Assembly (NCBI RefSeq): GCF_003590835.1
Contig: NZ_QYUQ01000002.1
Coordinates: 2,852,001-2,916,000, forward strand
Reading direction: 5' to 3'
DNA from: Noviherbaspirillum sedimenti
GTDB lineage: Bacteria > Pseudomonadota > Gammaproteobacteria > Burkholderiales > Burkholderiaceae_D
DNA: 64,000 nt
In this document: positions 56,532-64,000 of the stretch, one piece after another
How positions within the stretch are numbered: position 1 is the first letter of the stretch
How the letters are laid out: the number at the start of each line of letters is the position of its first letter
The notes under the pieces: generated by a model
What the model was told of the DNA's origin: nothing
What the model saw: only the letters and a program-made list of their open reading frames with translations
The model's database searches: none
Made by a program: the position numbers and the translations under genes

Positions 56532-57326
56532 TCATATAAACCGCATGGAAACACTTCCAAGTTCCTGAAATCGTGCCGTCACGTGATCGCCCGCCTTTAC
56601 CGGAATCGCTTCGGTAATTCCACCGCTCATGACGAAACTGCCAGCCGCCAGTTCTTCACCTTGCGCATGCAGGATATTGACCAGCCTGGCGATCGCTTCT
56701 GCAGGATGGTCGAGTACCGCTGCCGAGGCGCCCGTGGCGACAATTTCGCCGTTAATCTCAATCACTACACCGAGCGTACGCAGGTCGAGATCAGACGTAT
56801 TTCGCGCGCGTCCGCCAGCCACGAAACGGGCGCTGGAACTGTTGTCCGCGATGACGCTGGGGAGGTCAAATTTATACGCGGCATAGCGGGAATCGATCAC
56901 TTCGACGGCAGGCAGAACAAAGTCGGTCGCCGCCAACACCTGCGCCCTGTTACAGTCCGGGCCGCGCAGCGCCTGCCTGGTGACGAATGCCACTTCACAC
57001 TCCACGCGCGGATGAATCATCCCGGCGGCAACGATCGTGGAATTTTCCGGCCGTGCCATGTCGTGCGTGAGAAATCCGATCGCTGGCTCGTACACGTTCA
57101 TCTGCTGCATTTTTGCCTTGGATGTCAGCCCGATCTTCCAGCCGATAAGGCGGTTGCCGCGCACGACCCAGCCGCGACGAAGTTCCTGTTGCACGGCGTA
57201 GCCATCTGCCACGGTCATTGCAGGGAATTCCTCTGTCAGCAGCGGAATGACATGGGCCGTGGTTTGCGCTTCAGCCACGCGCTCCGCAAGGCGAATAATG
57301 TCTTCCTTTTGCAATGTCAGGCTCAT
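56532..57326 (-). CDS. dmpH: 4-oxalocrotonate decarboxylase
   Basis: A 264-residue member of the hydratase/decarboxylase family (DmpH/XylI), with GWKIGLTSKAKMQQMNVYEP, HPRVECEVAFV (metal-ligand Glu pair) and VLPAVEVIDSRYAAYKF. It decarboxylates the ketone form of 4-oxalocrotonate to 2-oxopent-4-enoate, in complex with the hydratase. The start overlaps the hydratase stop by 4 bases (ATGA). Its paralogue, encoded next to it, shares the fold, so the decarboxylase/hydratase assignment rests on sequence resemblance and gene order. Confidence 0.92.
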   Translation of the reverse strand: MSLTLQKEDIIRLAERVAEAQTTAHVIPLLTEEFPAMTVADGYAVQQELRRGWVVRGNRLIGWKIGLTSKAKMQQMNVYEPAIGFLTHDMARPENSTIVAAGMIHPRVECEVAFVTRQALRGPDCNRAQVLAATDFVLPAVEVIDSRYAAYKFDLPSVIADNSSSARFVAGGRARNTSDLDLRTLGVVIEINGEIVATGASAAVLDHPAEAIARLVNILHAQGEELAAGSFVMSGGITEAIPVKAGDHVTARFQELGSVSMRFI

Positions 57327-58123
57327 GCCGCACTCCTTCCAGAAAATGCAACCTTGCAGCTTCCCAGGCCGCCGATGGTGCAAACAAGTTCATCACCATC
57401 TTTGATCGGCAAAAGTGCTGATTGCGCACCAGACAGAATCACCTCGCCAGCCTTGAATGAAATGCCGAGTGCTCCGAGCGTGTTGGCCAGCCATGCAACG
57501 GCGTTGGCCGGGGATCCCTGGACCGCTGCGCCAGCGCCTGTCGACACCAGCTCGCCATTTTTCTCTACCACCATGCCGGCCAGCGTGATATCCAAGGTGC
57601 GCGGATCGCCTTTGGTTTTTCCCAGCACATATACGCCGCATGAGGCATTGTCCGCGACCGTATCCTGAATTTTTATCTTCCAGTCGGTAATCCGGGAATC
57701 GACGATTTCAAAGCAGGGCACGACATAATCCGTGGCACGGATTACATCCATTGCCGTAATGCCGGGACCAATCAAATCATCTTTGAGAACAAAAGCCAGT
57801 TCGGCCTCGGCCTTGGGCTGTATCAACGTATCGATATCAATCGTGCTGCCATCTGCATAACTCATGCCCGAGGTGAGCTGCCCGAAATCGGGTTGAAACA
57901 CGCCGAGGAAATCCTGGATTGCCTTACTGGTGACACCGATTTTTTTTCCGACGATCGTCTCTCCGGCCTGCACGCGGCGCTCGATCATGCGCTGCTGAAT
58001 CCGGTATGCGTCGTTAATGGTGATGTCGGGCTCTCGCTCAAGCAGCGGCGCTACCGTCTTTCTTGCGACCAATGCCTCGTACAACTCATCACCATACTTC
58101 TCGATTTTCTGAGCATTCATCAT
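57323..58123 (-). CDS. dmpE: 2-oxopent-4-enoate hydratase
   Basis: A 266-residue paralogue of DmpH of the MhpD/DmpE/XylJ type. Conserved parts are GKKIGVTSKAIQDFLGVFQP, IQPKAEAELAFVLKDDL (metal ligands) and YVVPCFEIVDSRITDWKIKI. It adds water to 2-oxopent-4-enoate to give 4-hydroxy-2-oxovalerate. It lies 15 bases downstream of dmpC and overlaps dmpH. Confidence 0.92.
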   Translation of the reverse strand: MMNAQKIEKYGDELYEALVARKTVAPLLEREPDITINDAYRIQQRMIERRVQAGETIVGKKIGVTSKAIQDFLGVFQPDFGQLTSGMSYADGSTIDIDTLIQPKAEAELAFVLKDDLIGPGITAMDVIRATDYVVPCFEIVDSRITDWKIKIQDTVADNASCGVYVLGKTKGDPRTLDITLAGMVVEKNGELVSTGAGAAVQGSPANAVAWLANTLGALGISFKAGEVILSGAQSALLPIKDGDELVCTIGGLGSCKVAFSGRSAA

Positions 58124-58138
58124 CTGAGTCTTCCCCTA

Positions 58139-59599
58139 TCAAAGCTTGACGCAGATATTGCGCGTCTCGGTATAGAACTCCAGGGAATGGATGCCGCCCT
58201 CGCGACCGATCCCGGATTGCCCGGACCCACCAAATGGCGTGCGCAAATCTCGCAAGAACCAGCTGTTGATCCAGGTAATGCCAACTTCCACGCGCGCAGC
58301 AACGCGGTGCGCACGCGCAAGATGTTGCGTCCAGATCGTCGTGGAAAGCCCATACTGGGAATCATTGGCAAGCTTGACCACTTCGTCTTCGGTGTCGAAC
58401 GGACGTATGTGGCAACATGGGCCAAAAATTTCTTCCTTCACGACTGCGGCATCGTCGGCAAGGCCGGTCCAGATGGTGGGCTGCACCCATGCGCCGCCCT
58501 TGAGCTCAGCCGACATGTCGGGCACGCCGCCGCCCGTAACCAGACTGGCACCGTCGTCCAGCGCTTTTTTGTAATAGGAAAGTACTTTGCGCTGGTGCTC
58601 CAGGCTGATGAGGGGGCCGAAATTCACGGCGTGATCCTCCGGCCGACCGAACTTCACAGCCTCAGCCTTCAGCTTCAATGCCTGCACAAATTTTTCAAAG
58701 ATCGGACGTTCGACATAGACCCGCTCCGTGCCCAGGCAGACCTGCCCGCTATTGAGGAAGGATGAGCGGAAAATTCCCTCGACTGCAGCGTCAAAATCGC
58801 AATCGGCGAACACGATCCCGGCATTTTTTCCGCCCAGTTCAAACGATACGTCGCGCATTCCTTCGGCCGCCGCTTTCATGATGGCGGTGCCGGTGCGCGT
58901 CTCGCCTGTAAAGGTGATGGCATTGATACCTTGATGCTGGGTCAGAAATTCTCCAGCCGATCCTGGCCCGAAGCCATGCACGACGTTATAAACGCCTTTC
59001 GGTATGCCGACCTTGTTCATGACTTCGCCAAGCAATGCTGCCGTCTGCGGCGTTTCCTCGGAAGGTTTCACGACCACGGCATTGCCACATGCGAGCGCCG
59101 GACTGACTTTCCAGGTCATCAGCAGGAATGGCGCGTTCCAGGGGCAAACAACGCCGATGACACCCTTGGGTGAGCGGATCGCATAGTTCAGCGCGCCACG
59201 CCCGTCTGGCGTAGCCATCTGAAAGGACTCGGCTGCGACGTTTTTCACCACATCGGCAAAGACCTTGAAATTGGCTGCACCGCGCGGAATGAAGGCATGC
59301 GTCATGACATGATGCGGCTGCCCCGTATCGGCCATTTCTGCGGCAACAAAATCATCGAAGCGACGCGTGATCTCATTGGCGACTTCGTACAGAAGTTCCG
59401 TCCGTTGATCGATCGTGATCCGGCTCCACTCTCCCTGAAGCGCGGCGCGAGCGGCCCTTACCGCAGCATCCACCTCGAGCTGTCCCGCTTCGGAGACGCT
59501 GGCAATCAGCTTGCCATCCAGTGGCGATCGCTTTTCAAAGCGCTTTCCACCAATTGCGGAGGTGAACTCGCCGTTAATAAAATTCTCTATTTGATGCAT
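58139..59599 (-). CDS. dmpC: 2-hydroxymuconic semialdehyde dehydrogenase
   Basis: A 486-residue NAD-dependent aldehyde dehydrogenase of the DmpC/XylG type. The glutamate is in VSFELGGKNAGIVF and the catalytic Cys in NSGQVCLGTERVYVE; the substrate region LNSWFLRDLRTPFGGSGQSG is typical. It oxidises the ring-fission product to 4-oxalocrotonate. With no hydrolase (DmpD) gene visible, this is the only branch encoded in the window, which suits phenol and 4-methyl- rather than 3-methyl-substituted catechols. Confidence 0.95.
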   Translation of the reverse strand: MHQIENFINGEFTSAIGGKRFEKRSPLDGKLIASVSEAGQLEVDAAVRAARAALQGEWSRITIDQRTELLYEVANEITRRFDDFVAAEMADTGQPHHVMTHAFIPRGAANFKVFADVVKNVAAESFQMATPDGRGALNYAIRSPKGVIGVVCPWNAPFLLMTWKVSPALACGNAVVVKPSEETPQTAALLGEVMNKVGIPKGVYNVVHGFGPGSAGEFLTQHQGINAITFTGETRTGTAIMKAAAEGMRDVSFELGGKNAGIVFADCDFDAAVEGIFRSSFLNSGQVCLGTERVYVERPIFEKFVQALKLKAEAVKFGRPEDHAVNFGPLISLEHQRKVLSYYKKALDDGASLVTGGGVPDMSAELKGGAWVQPTIWTGLADDAAVVKEEIFGPCCHIRPFDTEDEVVKLANDSQYGLSTTIWTQHLARAHRVAARVEVGITWINSWFLRDLRTPFGGSGQSGIGREGGIHSLEFYTETRNICVKL

Positions 59600-59618
59600 G
59601 CCATCTCGCCTTTTTTAA

Positions 59619-59750
59619 TCAGTAATGCACACCGGGGCGTGTAATGAAGCGACCATTCATCGTCACCTCTGTAATCACGTTTTTCGTCACAACATTTCCA
59701 TCAGCGACTGGTTCTGCGATGGTTGTTGAAATCGAGTCTAGGTTTGCACC
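59619..59750 (-). pseudogene. Orphan 43-codon open fragment between dmpP and dmpC
   Basis: In the 257-base gap, an open stretch bounded by stops reads ...LDSISTTIAEPVADGNVV, TEVTMNGRFITRPGVHY, then TGA. It has no good start codon. The pattern vADGNvv..nviTEvTmNGrF resembles the central strands of SnoaL/limonene-epoxide-hydrolase-like proteins, but this is only a visual resemblance. It may be the remnant of a deleted gene, or chance. Confidence 0.25.
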
Positions 59751-59856
59751 TCAATACCGTCAAATACCTTTGGAGGTAACTCTCATTTCCTTTTCGGTAT
59801 CAATGGGCACAGCACTCAATGCGCGCTGCCATCCCCCCCTGACCGGACGCCACGAA

Positions 59857-60918
59857 TCAGATCGCTTTGAATAAAGGACTGCGCACACGCTGGGCATCCG
59901 CGGCGGAAAAGAATTTCTCCATATAGATGTCACGTTCGAATAATCTTCCCTGCATGAGCGTCGTAATGCATGCATCGATCATGAGGGGCGGACCACATAG
60001 ATATGCTTTATGTCCACGGAAATCATTATTGAAATGCCCCTTCGCCACCTCATGCACGAATCCTCTGGCACTAGTCCAGCCATTGCCATCAAGCTCGCCA
60101 GATAAGGCCGGGATATACGTGAAGTTGGGGTGCTCAGCCGCCAGGCGATCAAACTCCTCGTGGTAATAGAGCTCATCTCGGCTGCGCGCGCCATAGATCA
60201 AAGTAATGGGAAGTGTGCAACCGTCCTCGATCAATTCCAGAATCATTGATCGCGGACTCGACAAGCCGGATCCTCCCGCGAGAAAAAGCGAAGGAAGATT
60301 GGCCGACTTCCGTACAAAAAATCGTCCATATGGGCCACTCAAGCTCACGCAATCGCCTTCGCGCAATTCCTGATGAATCCAGCCGGTCACTGTGCCACCA
60401 GGTACATGGCGAATGTTCAACTCGATTTCGCCGTTCACCGAGGGCGCATTTGCAAGCGAAAATGCGCGCCTCGTCTGCCCGTCCGGCATGTTCAGATTGA
60501 TGTACTGGCCAGCCTGAAAACGCATTCCGCCTGGACTATCGAGGCGAATCCAGATGCCTTTGATGGTTGGCGTAAGGTCCTCGATTCTGCTGACGACACC
60601 GCTAAAATCCTGAACCGGAAATTCCTGCGCATCCGGGTCTTCCTCGATATCGGCCTCGATCGTCAAATCGCTTTGCAGCGTTGCGCAACACGCCAGGCAT
60701 TTCTGTTCGTCACGCTCGATATCCATGAGCGCGAAATTCGTTGCCTCGCCGTGTTCGATTTCACCATCTAGCACCTGCACTTTGCAGGTGCCACACACAC
60801 CGTGGCCGCAGGCATGTGGCAAGTGGAGGCCTGCGCGCAGGCTGGCGTCAAGAATGGTCTGGCCTGCCTGAACTTCAATCGTGCGTCCCAGCGGTTCGAT
60901 CGTCAGTTGATAGCTCAT
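59857..60918 (-). CDS. dmpP: Phenol hydroxylase P5, ferredoxin:NAD(P)H reductase
   Basis: A 353-residue reductase. An N-terminal plant-type [2Fe-2S] domain has Cys37, Cys42, Cys45 (ACGHGVCGTC) and Cys77 (KCLACC). An FAD domain (about 105-205) contains RRAFSLANAP and an NAD domain (about 210-335) contains LFLAGGSGLSSPRSM. It passes electrons from NADH to the di-iron hydroxylase (DmpLNO). It lies 11 bases downstream of dmpO. It is the last gene of the hydroxylase set. Confidence 0.96.
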   Translation of the reverse strand: MSYQLTIEPLGRTIEVQAGQTILDASLRAGLHLPHACGHGVCGTCKVQVLDGEIEHGEATNFALMDIERDEQKCLACCATLQSDLTIEADIEEDPDAQEFPVQDFSGVVSRIEDLTPTIKGIWIRLDSPGGMRFQAGQYINLNMPDGQTRRAFSLANAPSVNGEIELNIRHVPGGTVTGWIHQELREGDCVSLSGPYGRFFVRKSANLPSLFLAGGSGLSSPRSMILELIEDGCTLPITLIYGARSRDELYYHEEFDRLAAEHPNFTYIPALSGELDGNGWTSARGFVHEVAKGHFNNDFRGHKAYLCGPPLMIDACITTLMQGRLFERDIYMEKFFSAADAQRVRSPLFKAI

Positions 60919-60929
60919 ATAGACCCCTT

Positions 60930-61289
60930 TTACACTCCCACTCCGGCAAGCCCATCTCTGCCGGGTGTCTGGAAACGCAGGACATCTTTATGCTCAAGGC
61001 CGTTTTCCGCGATGGATTTATCCATGTCCGGTGTCCATGGCTGGCCAGACTTTAGCCAACACACTTGATTCCAGTCGATGCCGGAAAATTCCGGGTGCAC
61101 GCCATAGGCATTGGCCAGGTGCGTTTCAACGACATCACGGAAACGGGTATCCGGTGGCAGGCAGAACACCGTCGGCGCGTAAAACAGCAGATGCTTGTCC
61201 CAACCGACATACAGCAATTGCGCGCCATGAAAGTTTTCTTTGCGGTCCTTGTTATCCACCGGATAAAGCTTGATTGATACAACAGGCAT
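60930..61289 (-). CDS. dmpO: Phenol hydroxylase P4 subunit
   Basis: A 119-residue gamma subunit of the multicomponent phenol hydroxylase, with KENFHGAQLLYVGWDKHLLF, APTVFCLPPDTRFRDVV and DWNQVCWLKSGQPWTPDMDK, typical of DmpO/PoxE. It packs on the DmpN/DmpL hydroxylase dimer. It sits 12 bases downstream of dmpN. Confidence 0.95.
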   Translation of the reverse strand: MPVVSIKLYPVDNKDRKENFHGAQLLYVGWDKHLLFYAPTVFCLPPDTRFRDVVETHLANAYGVHPEFSGIDWNQVCWLKSGQPWTPDMDKSIAENGLEHKDVLRFQTPGRDGLAGVGV

Positions 61290-61301
61290 GTGTCTTCCCC
61301 C

Positions 61302-62849
61302 TTAGTTTTTTGTAGAGGCCTGGCGCCATTCGGCAAAATTTTTCTGGTCTTCCGATCCTTCGAAATCCAGATTGTCTTTTCCGAATTGCAAGTTCCAGTA
61401 CGCCATGACAGATTTGATGGGATCGAAATCCGGCGCCGTCGGATCTGCGCCTTCAGCAAAACAATTTCCTTGGGAAATCTGGTGCGCAGGCAGCCACGCT
61501 TGAGAATATTTCTCCGGCTCTTTTTCGAAAATGCATTTGCAGTGATCGGAGCAGAAGTGAAACTTGTCGCCAAGGTAAGTGGTCTCCCGGTACGCAATCT
61601 GCGTCGGGTCATCCGGTTCGGTAAACATCATCGGGATCTGGCAGGTCTGGCAGAGCATCGGCATGGTCGTGCCATAGAAACGCTCGCCTTTGTCGGCCTT
61701 CTGCTTCCAGAATTCAAGACGGGGACGGTAATACTTGTCGAACGTGTCTGGATACTTCGACGCCAGCCATGTCATTTCTTCTTCACTTGGCAGCCAGGTG
61801 TGGAAATTGGTCATCCCGCCTGCAGTATAAAAAGCCAGCCATGCCTGATGCGAGATATGGTCTTTCTCCTTGCGGATCTGTTCGACGCATGCCGGCACCT
61901 TGATGCCATAGCGCGCCAGGTCGTCAAAGAGCGCCATGGCATTCTCTTCGAAGTAAATGCCCCATGCCTCTTTCCAGCTCATCACACGCTTCGGCAGCAT
62001 GTAATCCATCATCATCGCAACCAGCGTCAGGACCCGCACGCCACGCCATGTCCATTTATCGATCCAGCCCTGAACGATCGGGAGATTGTCCGGATCCTGC
62101 TCCAGCATGAACTTGATAAATTCAAGGCCCAGCGTCATATGACGCGCCTCATCGGACTGCGCGGAAAAGCCGAATGTCATCGCAGCCATGTCGCCGTTGT
62201 GGGCTGCGCCGGAAATGAATGGAACGAACACGAGATTGGTGAGTACGTATTCGAACGAAAACCCGATGGCCGTGATGAACTCGAATGGCCCGGCGGTCAT
62301 CGCATCTTCAAAGAATGACTTCGAGACCGACAAGTACCACATCTTGTCGTTCATGTTGCGCCAGTCATGGAGGCCGTTGTAGTACTTGTTGTAATTGGAG
62401 AGAGAGTGAATCTGCGTCTGCGCATGGCGAATTTCATCCAGCGACTGCATCTGGCACGCCACCGCAGGTCCAACGCCGCGCATCTGTCTGCCAATATGGG
62501 CAAATCCGCGATGCGAGTTGTATTCCAGTGATGGAAAAGCTGACATGATCAGCTTCAGCGCATTGAGATAGCGCGCGTCGGTGACACCAAGATGGCCGTT
62601 ATTTTGAGCAAACGCATCAATAATGGCGTAAAGCTTTTTCTCTTTTTCTGCCTGATACTTCCAGTAGGAGTCCATCGTTAGCCGGAATGGATCTTCCCAT
62701 TTGTCCCAATCATGAATCTTGATGCCCTCAAACTTCATGTAAGGATAAACATCATCCATGGACTCATAAGTAGTTTCCCAGCCCAGGTCGCGCGTCATCA
62801 GCGAGTACTTTTCTTTCAACCCCAGCTTTTTCTTGACTTGCATATCCAT
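61302..62849 (-). CDS. dmpN: Phenol hydroxylase P3, di-iron catalytic subunit
   Basis: A 515-residue catalytic subunit. The carboxylate-bridged di-iron ligands are Glu109 (SLEY), Glu139 and His142 (LDEIRHAQ), Glu200 (FSFEYVLTN), and Glu234 and His237 (SDEARHMTLG). It adds one oxygen of O2 ortho to the phenolic OH, giving catechol. The start (MDMQVKKKLGLKEKYSLMTR) matches DmpN-type proteins, as do DWDKWEDPFRLTMDSYWKYQ and the C-terminal CQTC-containing segment. It is flanked by dmpM and dmpO with gaps of 33 and 12 bases. Confidence 0.97.
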   Translation of the reverse strand: MDMQVKKKLGLKEKYSLMTRDLGWETTYESMDDVYPYMKFEGIKIHDWDKWEDPFRLTMDSYWKYQAEKEKKLYAIIDAFAQNNGHLGVTDARYLNALKLIMSAFPSLEYNSHRGFAHIGRQMRGVGPAVACQMQSLDEIRHAQTQIHSLSNYNKYYNGLHDWRNMNDKMWYLSVSKSFFEDAMTAGPFEFITAIGFSFEYVLTNLVFVPFISGAAHNGDMAAMTFGFSAQSDEARHMTLGLEFIKFMLEQDPDNLPIVQGWIDKWTWRGVRVLTLVAMMMDYMLPKRVMSWKEAWGIYFEENAMALFDDLARYGIKVPACVEQIRKEKDHISHQAWLAFYTAGGMTNFHTWLPSEEEMTWLASKYPDTFDKYYRPRLEFWKQKADKGERFYGTTMPMLCQTCQIPMMFTEPDDPTQIAYRETTYLGDKFHFCSDHCKCIFEKEPEKYSQAWLPAHQISQGNCFAEGADPTAPDFDPIKSVMAYWNLQFGKDNLDFEGSEDQKNFAEWRQASTKN

Positions 62850-62882
62850 GCTATATCTCCTTGTACCCTCAATTGTTTATAT

Positions 62883-63149
62883 TCATTTCCAGAACAGCGT
62901 AAATTCTTCTGCCGTCTCATCGACATGACCGGAAATGCTGATCAGGTGCAGCTGCAGTTCTTGCAGATCAAAGTCACGTCCGATTTTTTCTTCCACGGTT
63001 TCGCGTTTGATGACCATCCGGCCGGGAACGTCCACCTTGACCATTGCCGGCTGTTCGTTGACGATTGCCGTGGGGTTGTCTTCGACAATGGCGGCGATAA
63101 TTGCGCGGCTTTCGTCGCTGGCCTGCAGAGCAATGAATACGTTATGCAT
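62883..63149 (-). CDS. dmpM: Phenol hydroxylase P2, activator/effector protein
   Basis: An 88-residue cofactorless effector of the MmoB/DmpM family (FIALQASDESRAIIAAIVED near the start, then VDVPGRMVIKRETVEEKIG and DFDLQELQLHLISISGHVDE). It binds the hydroxylase to tune O2 activation. It is 9 bases downstream of dmpL. Confidence 0.95.
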   Translation of the reverse strand: MHNVFIALQASDESRAIIAAIVEDNPTAIVNEQPAMVKVDVPGRMVIKRETVEEKIGRDFDLQELQLHLISISGHVDETAEEFTLFWK

Positions 63150-63158
63150 GGCGGCTCC

Positions 63159-64000
63159 TCAGATTGACAGGCCGAGCCTGGCGGCACGCGCATTGAATGC
63201 ATCGACAACGACATTGAGCGTTTCATTAGCCTCCGATTTCAATGCCTTCATCACCAGCGGCACCAGTGCTTCGACAGCACGCTCACGCCAGTAAGCCGCC
63301 CACTCCGACAACAACGCCTTGTTTTCTTCCGATTCTGCCGCCGCCGTCTTGATGCACGCGTCAATCCACTTGCTGGTTTCCACGTACCAGTCGGTCATGA
63401 ATGATGTGACCATGGCGATTGGCGCGCCCCCGGAAGTCGTCATCTTCTTGTCAATGACGTTTTGATAGACGAGCGGGTAAAGCAAGCCGTCGAGCACGAA
63501 ATTTTGTGCAACGAACAGCTCGAACCAGTCCTTTTTGACCAGCAGATTTTCTGTATAGCGACGCAGCCCTTGCCATTTCGGATTGACCAGCCATGCCTGC
63601 TTTGCGGAATCGAGCGCGTTGGCATCCGCCAGAAGGAGACCGATCCTGGTCAGGTACTGTGCAATGGCAAGATGGTCCATCGCATGAAATGTGCAGGGCT
63701 GGGTGATTGCGGTGCCGTATCCATACGCGCAGATATAGGTATTGTTCAGGTTGCCGCCCCATGCAAGGTGGCGTAAAGGCAGCAGTAGTTCGAGCGCTTG
63801 CTGCGTGACTTCCTCAGACAGCTGCTCGGTCAGATTGCGTGACTCGACAAAAACAAATCCTGCCTCGACTGCCTCATGCTGGCGCGCACGCGCCATTGTG
63901 TAGGTGCCATAGTAGAACTGGCGCGGATCCTTCAGCGCATACCAGTCCTTCATCACGATTTTTGTCCGACGCGGATCGTACAGCTCGTGGTCCGGATCCC
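63159..64000 (-). CDS. dmpL: Phenol hydroxylase P1 subunit (5' end cut by window edge)
   Basis: The frame is open from the right edge to the stop at 63159, giving 280 codons read in-frame through DPDHELYDPRRTKIVMKDWY, so the start lies outside the window; a GTG at 63956 inside it is not the true start. DmpL-type proteins are about 330 residues, so about 50 residues are missing. Landmarks are DPRQFYYGTYTMARARQHEA, LRHLAWGGNLNN and WLVNPKWQGLRRYTENLLVKKDWFEL-type sequence. It is the beta subunit of the hydroxylase. dmpK and a DmpR-type regulator may lie beyond the edge. Confidence 0.93.
   Translation of the reverse strand, partial: DPDHELYDPRRTKIVMKDWYALKDPRQFYYGTYTMARARQHEAVEAGFVFVESRNLTEQLSEEVTQQALELLLPLRHLAWGGNLNNTYICAYGYGTAITQPCTFHAMDHLAIAQYLTRIGLLLADANALDSAKQAWLVNPKWQGLRRYTENLLVKKDWFELFVAQNFVLDGLLYPLVYQNVIDKKMTTSGGAPIAMVTSFMTDWYVETSKWIDACIKTAAAESEENKALLSEWAAYWRERAVEALVPLVMKALKSEANETLNVVVDAFNARAARLGLSI

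Overview
The window looks like chromosome of a Betaproteobacterium, most likely Burkholderiales/Oxalobacteraceae. This is inferred from the family of nearly every protein and from the many c-di-GMP and chemotaxis sensors; no rRNA, tRNA or other taxonomic marker is present. Both ends cut genes: a tandem universal stress protein at the left and the phenol hydroxylase P1 subunit (DmpL) at the right.

1-16.2 kb: two universal stress protein genes (the second with a damaged first domain), a MASE1 histidine kinase/FixJ-type regulator pair, a DUF1428 protein, flavohemoglobin Hmp, a DUF1232 membrane protein, a secreted PHB depolymerase with its terminator, a GYD protein, a cytochrome P450 preceded by a tiny overlapping upstream ORF, a diguanylate cyclase, DctA, RarD and EttA. 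15.7-17.1 kb holds four small proteins.

17.3-44.1 kb is GC-rich and dominated by signalling: a large hybrid kinase overlapping a REC-EAL phosphodiesterase, two dual GGDEF-EAL proteins, a membrane-bound PAS-GGDEF protein, a soluble CheW protein carrying two Cache-like modules, and a chemoreceptor with a C-terminal Cache domain. Between them lie cupins, a DUF748 protein, a PfpI-like protein, nitronate monooxygenase, an acyl-CoA synthetase, an alpha/beta hydrolase, a beta-carbonic anhydrase and a DODA-type dioxygenase.

44.2-64 kb is a catabolic block transcribed leftward. From right to left: a multicomponent phenol hydroxylase (dmpL-M-N-O-P), the dehydrogenase branch of the catechol meta pathway (dmpC-E-H-I-F-G) and catechol 2,3-dioxygenase (dmpB), converting phenol via catechol and 2-hydroxymuconic semialdehyde to pyruvate and acetyl-CoA. 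Continuing in the same direction come a YCF48-like beta-propeller protein, an MMPL/RND transporter, DUF1302 and DUF1329 envelope proteins, a Tat-exported flavoprotein related to 3-ketosteroid delta-1-dehydrogenases, and a c-type cytochrome. Directly after the cytochrome stop codon lies the C-terminal stump of an isovaleryl-CoA dehydrogenase gene, which marks a recombination junction. The most interesting hypothesis is that the exported flavoprotein/cytochrome pair and the envelope proteins handle a hydrophobic or alicyclic precursor that feeds phenolic product into the dmp pathway.
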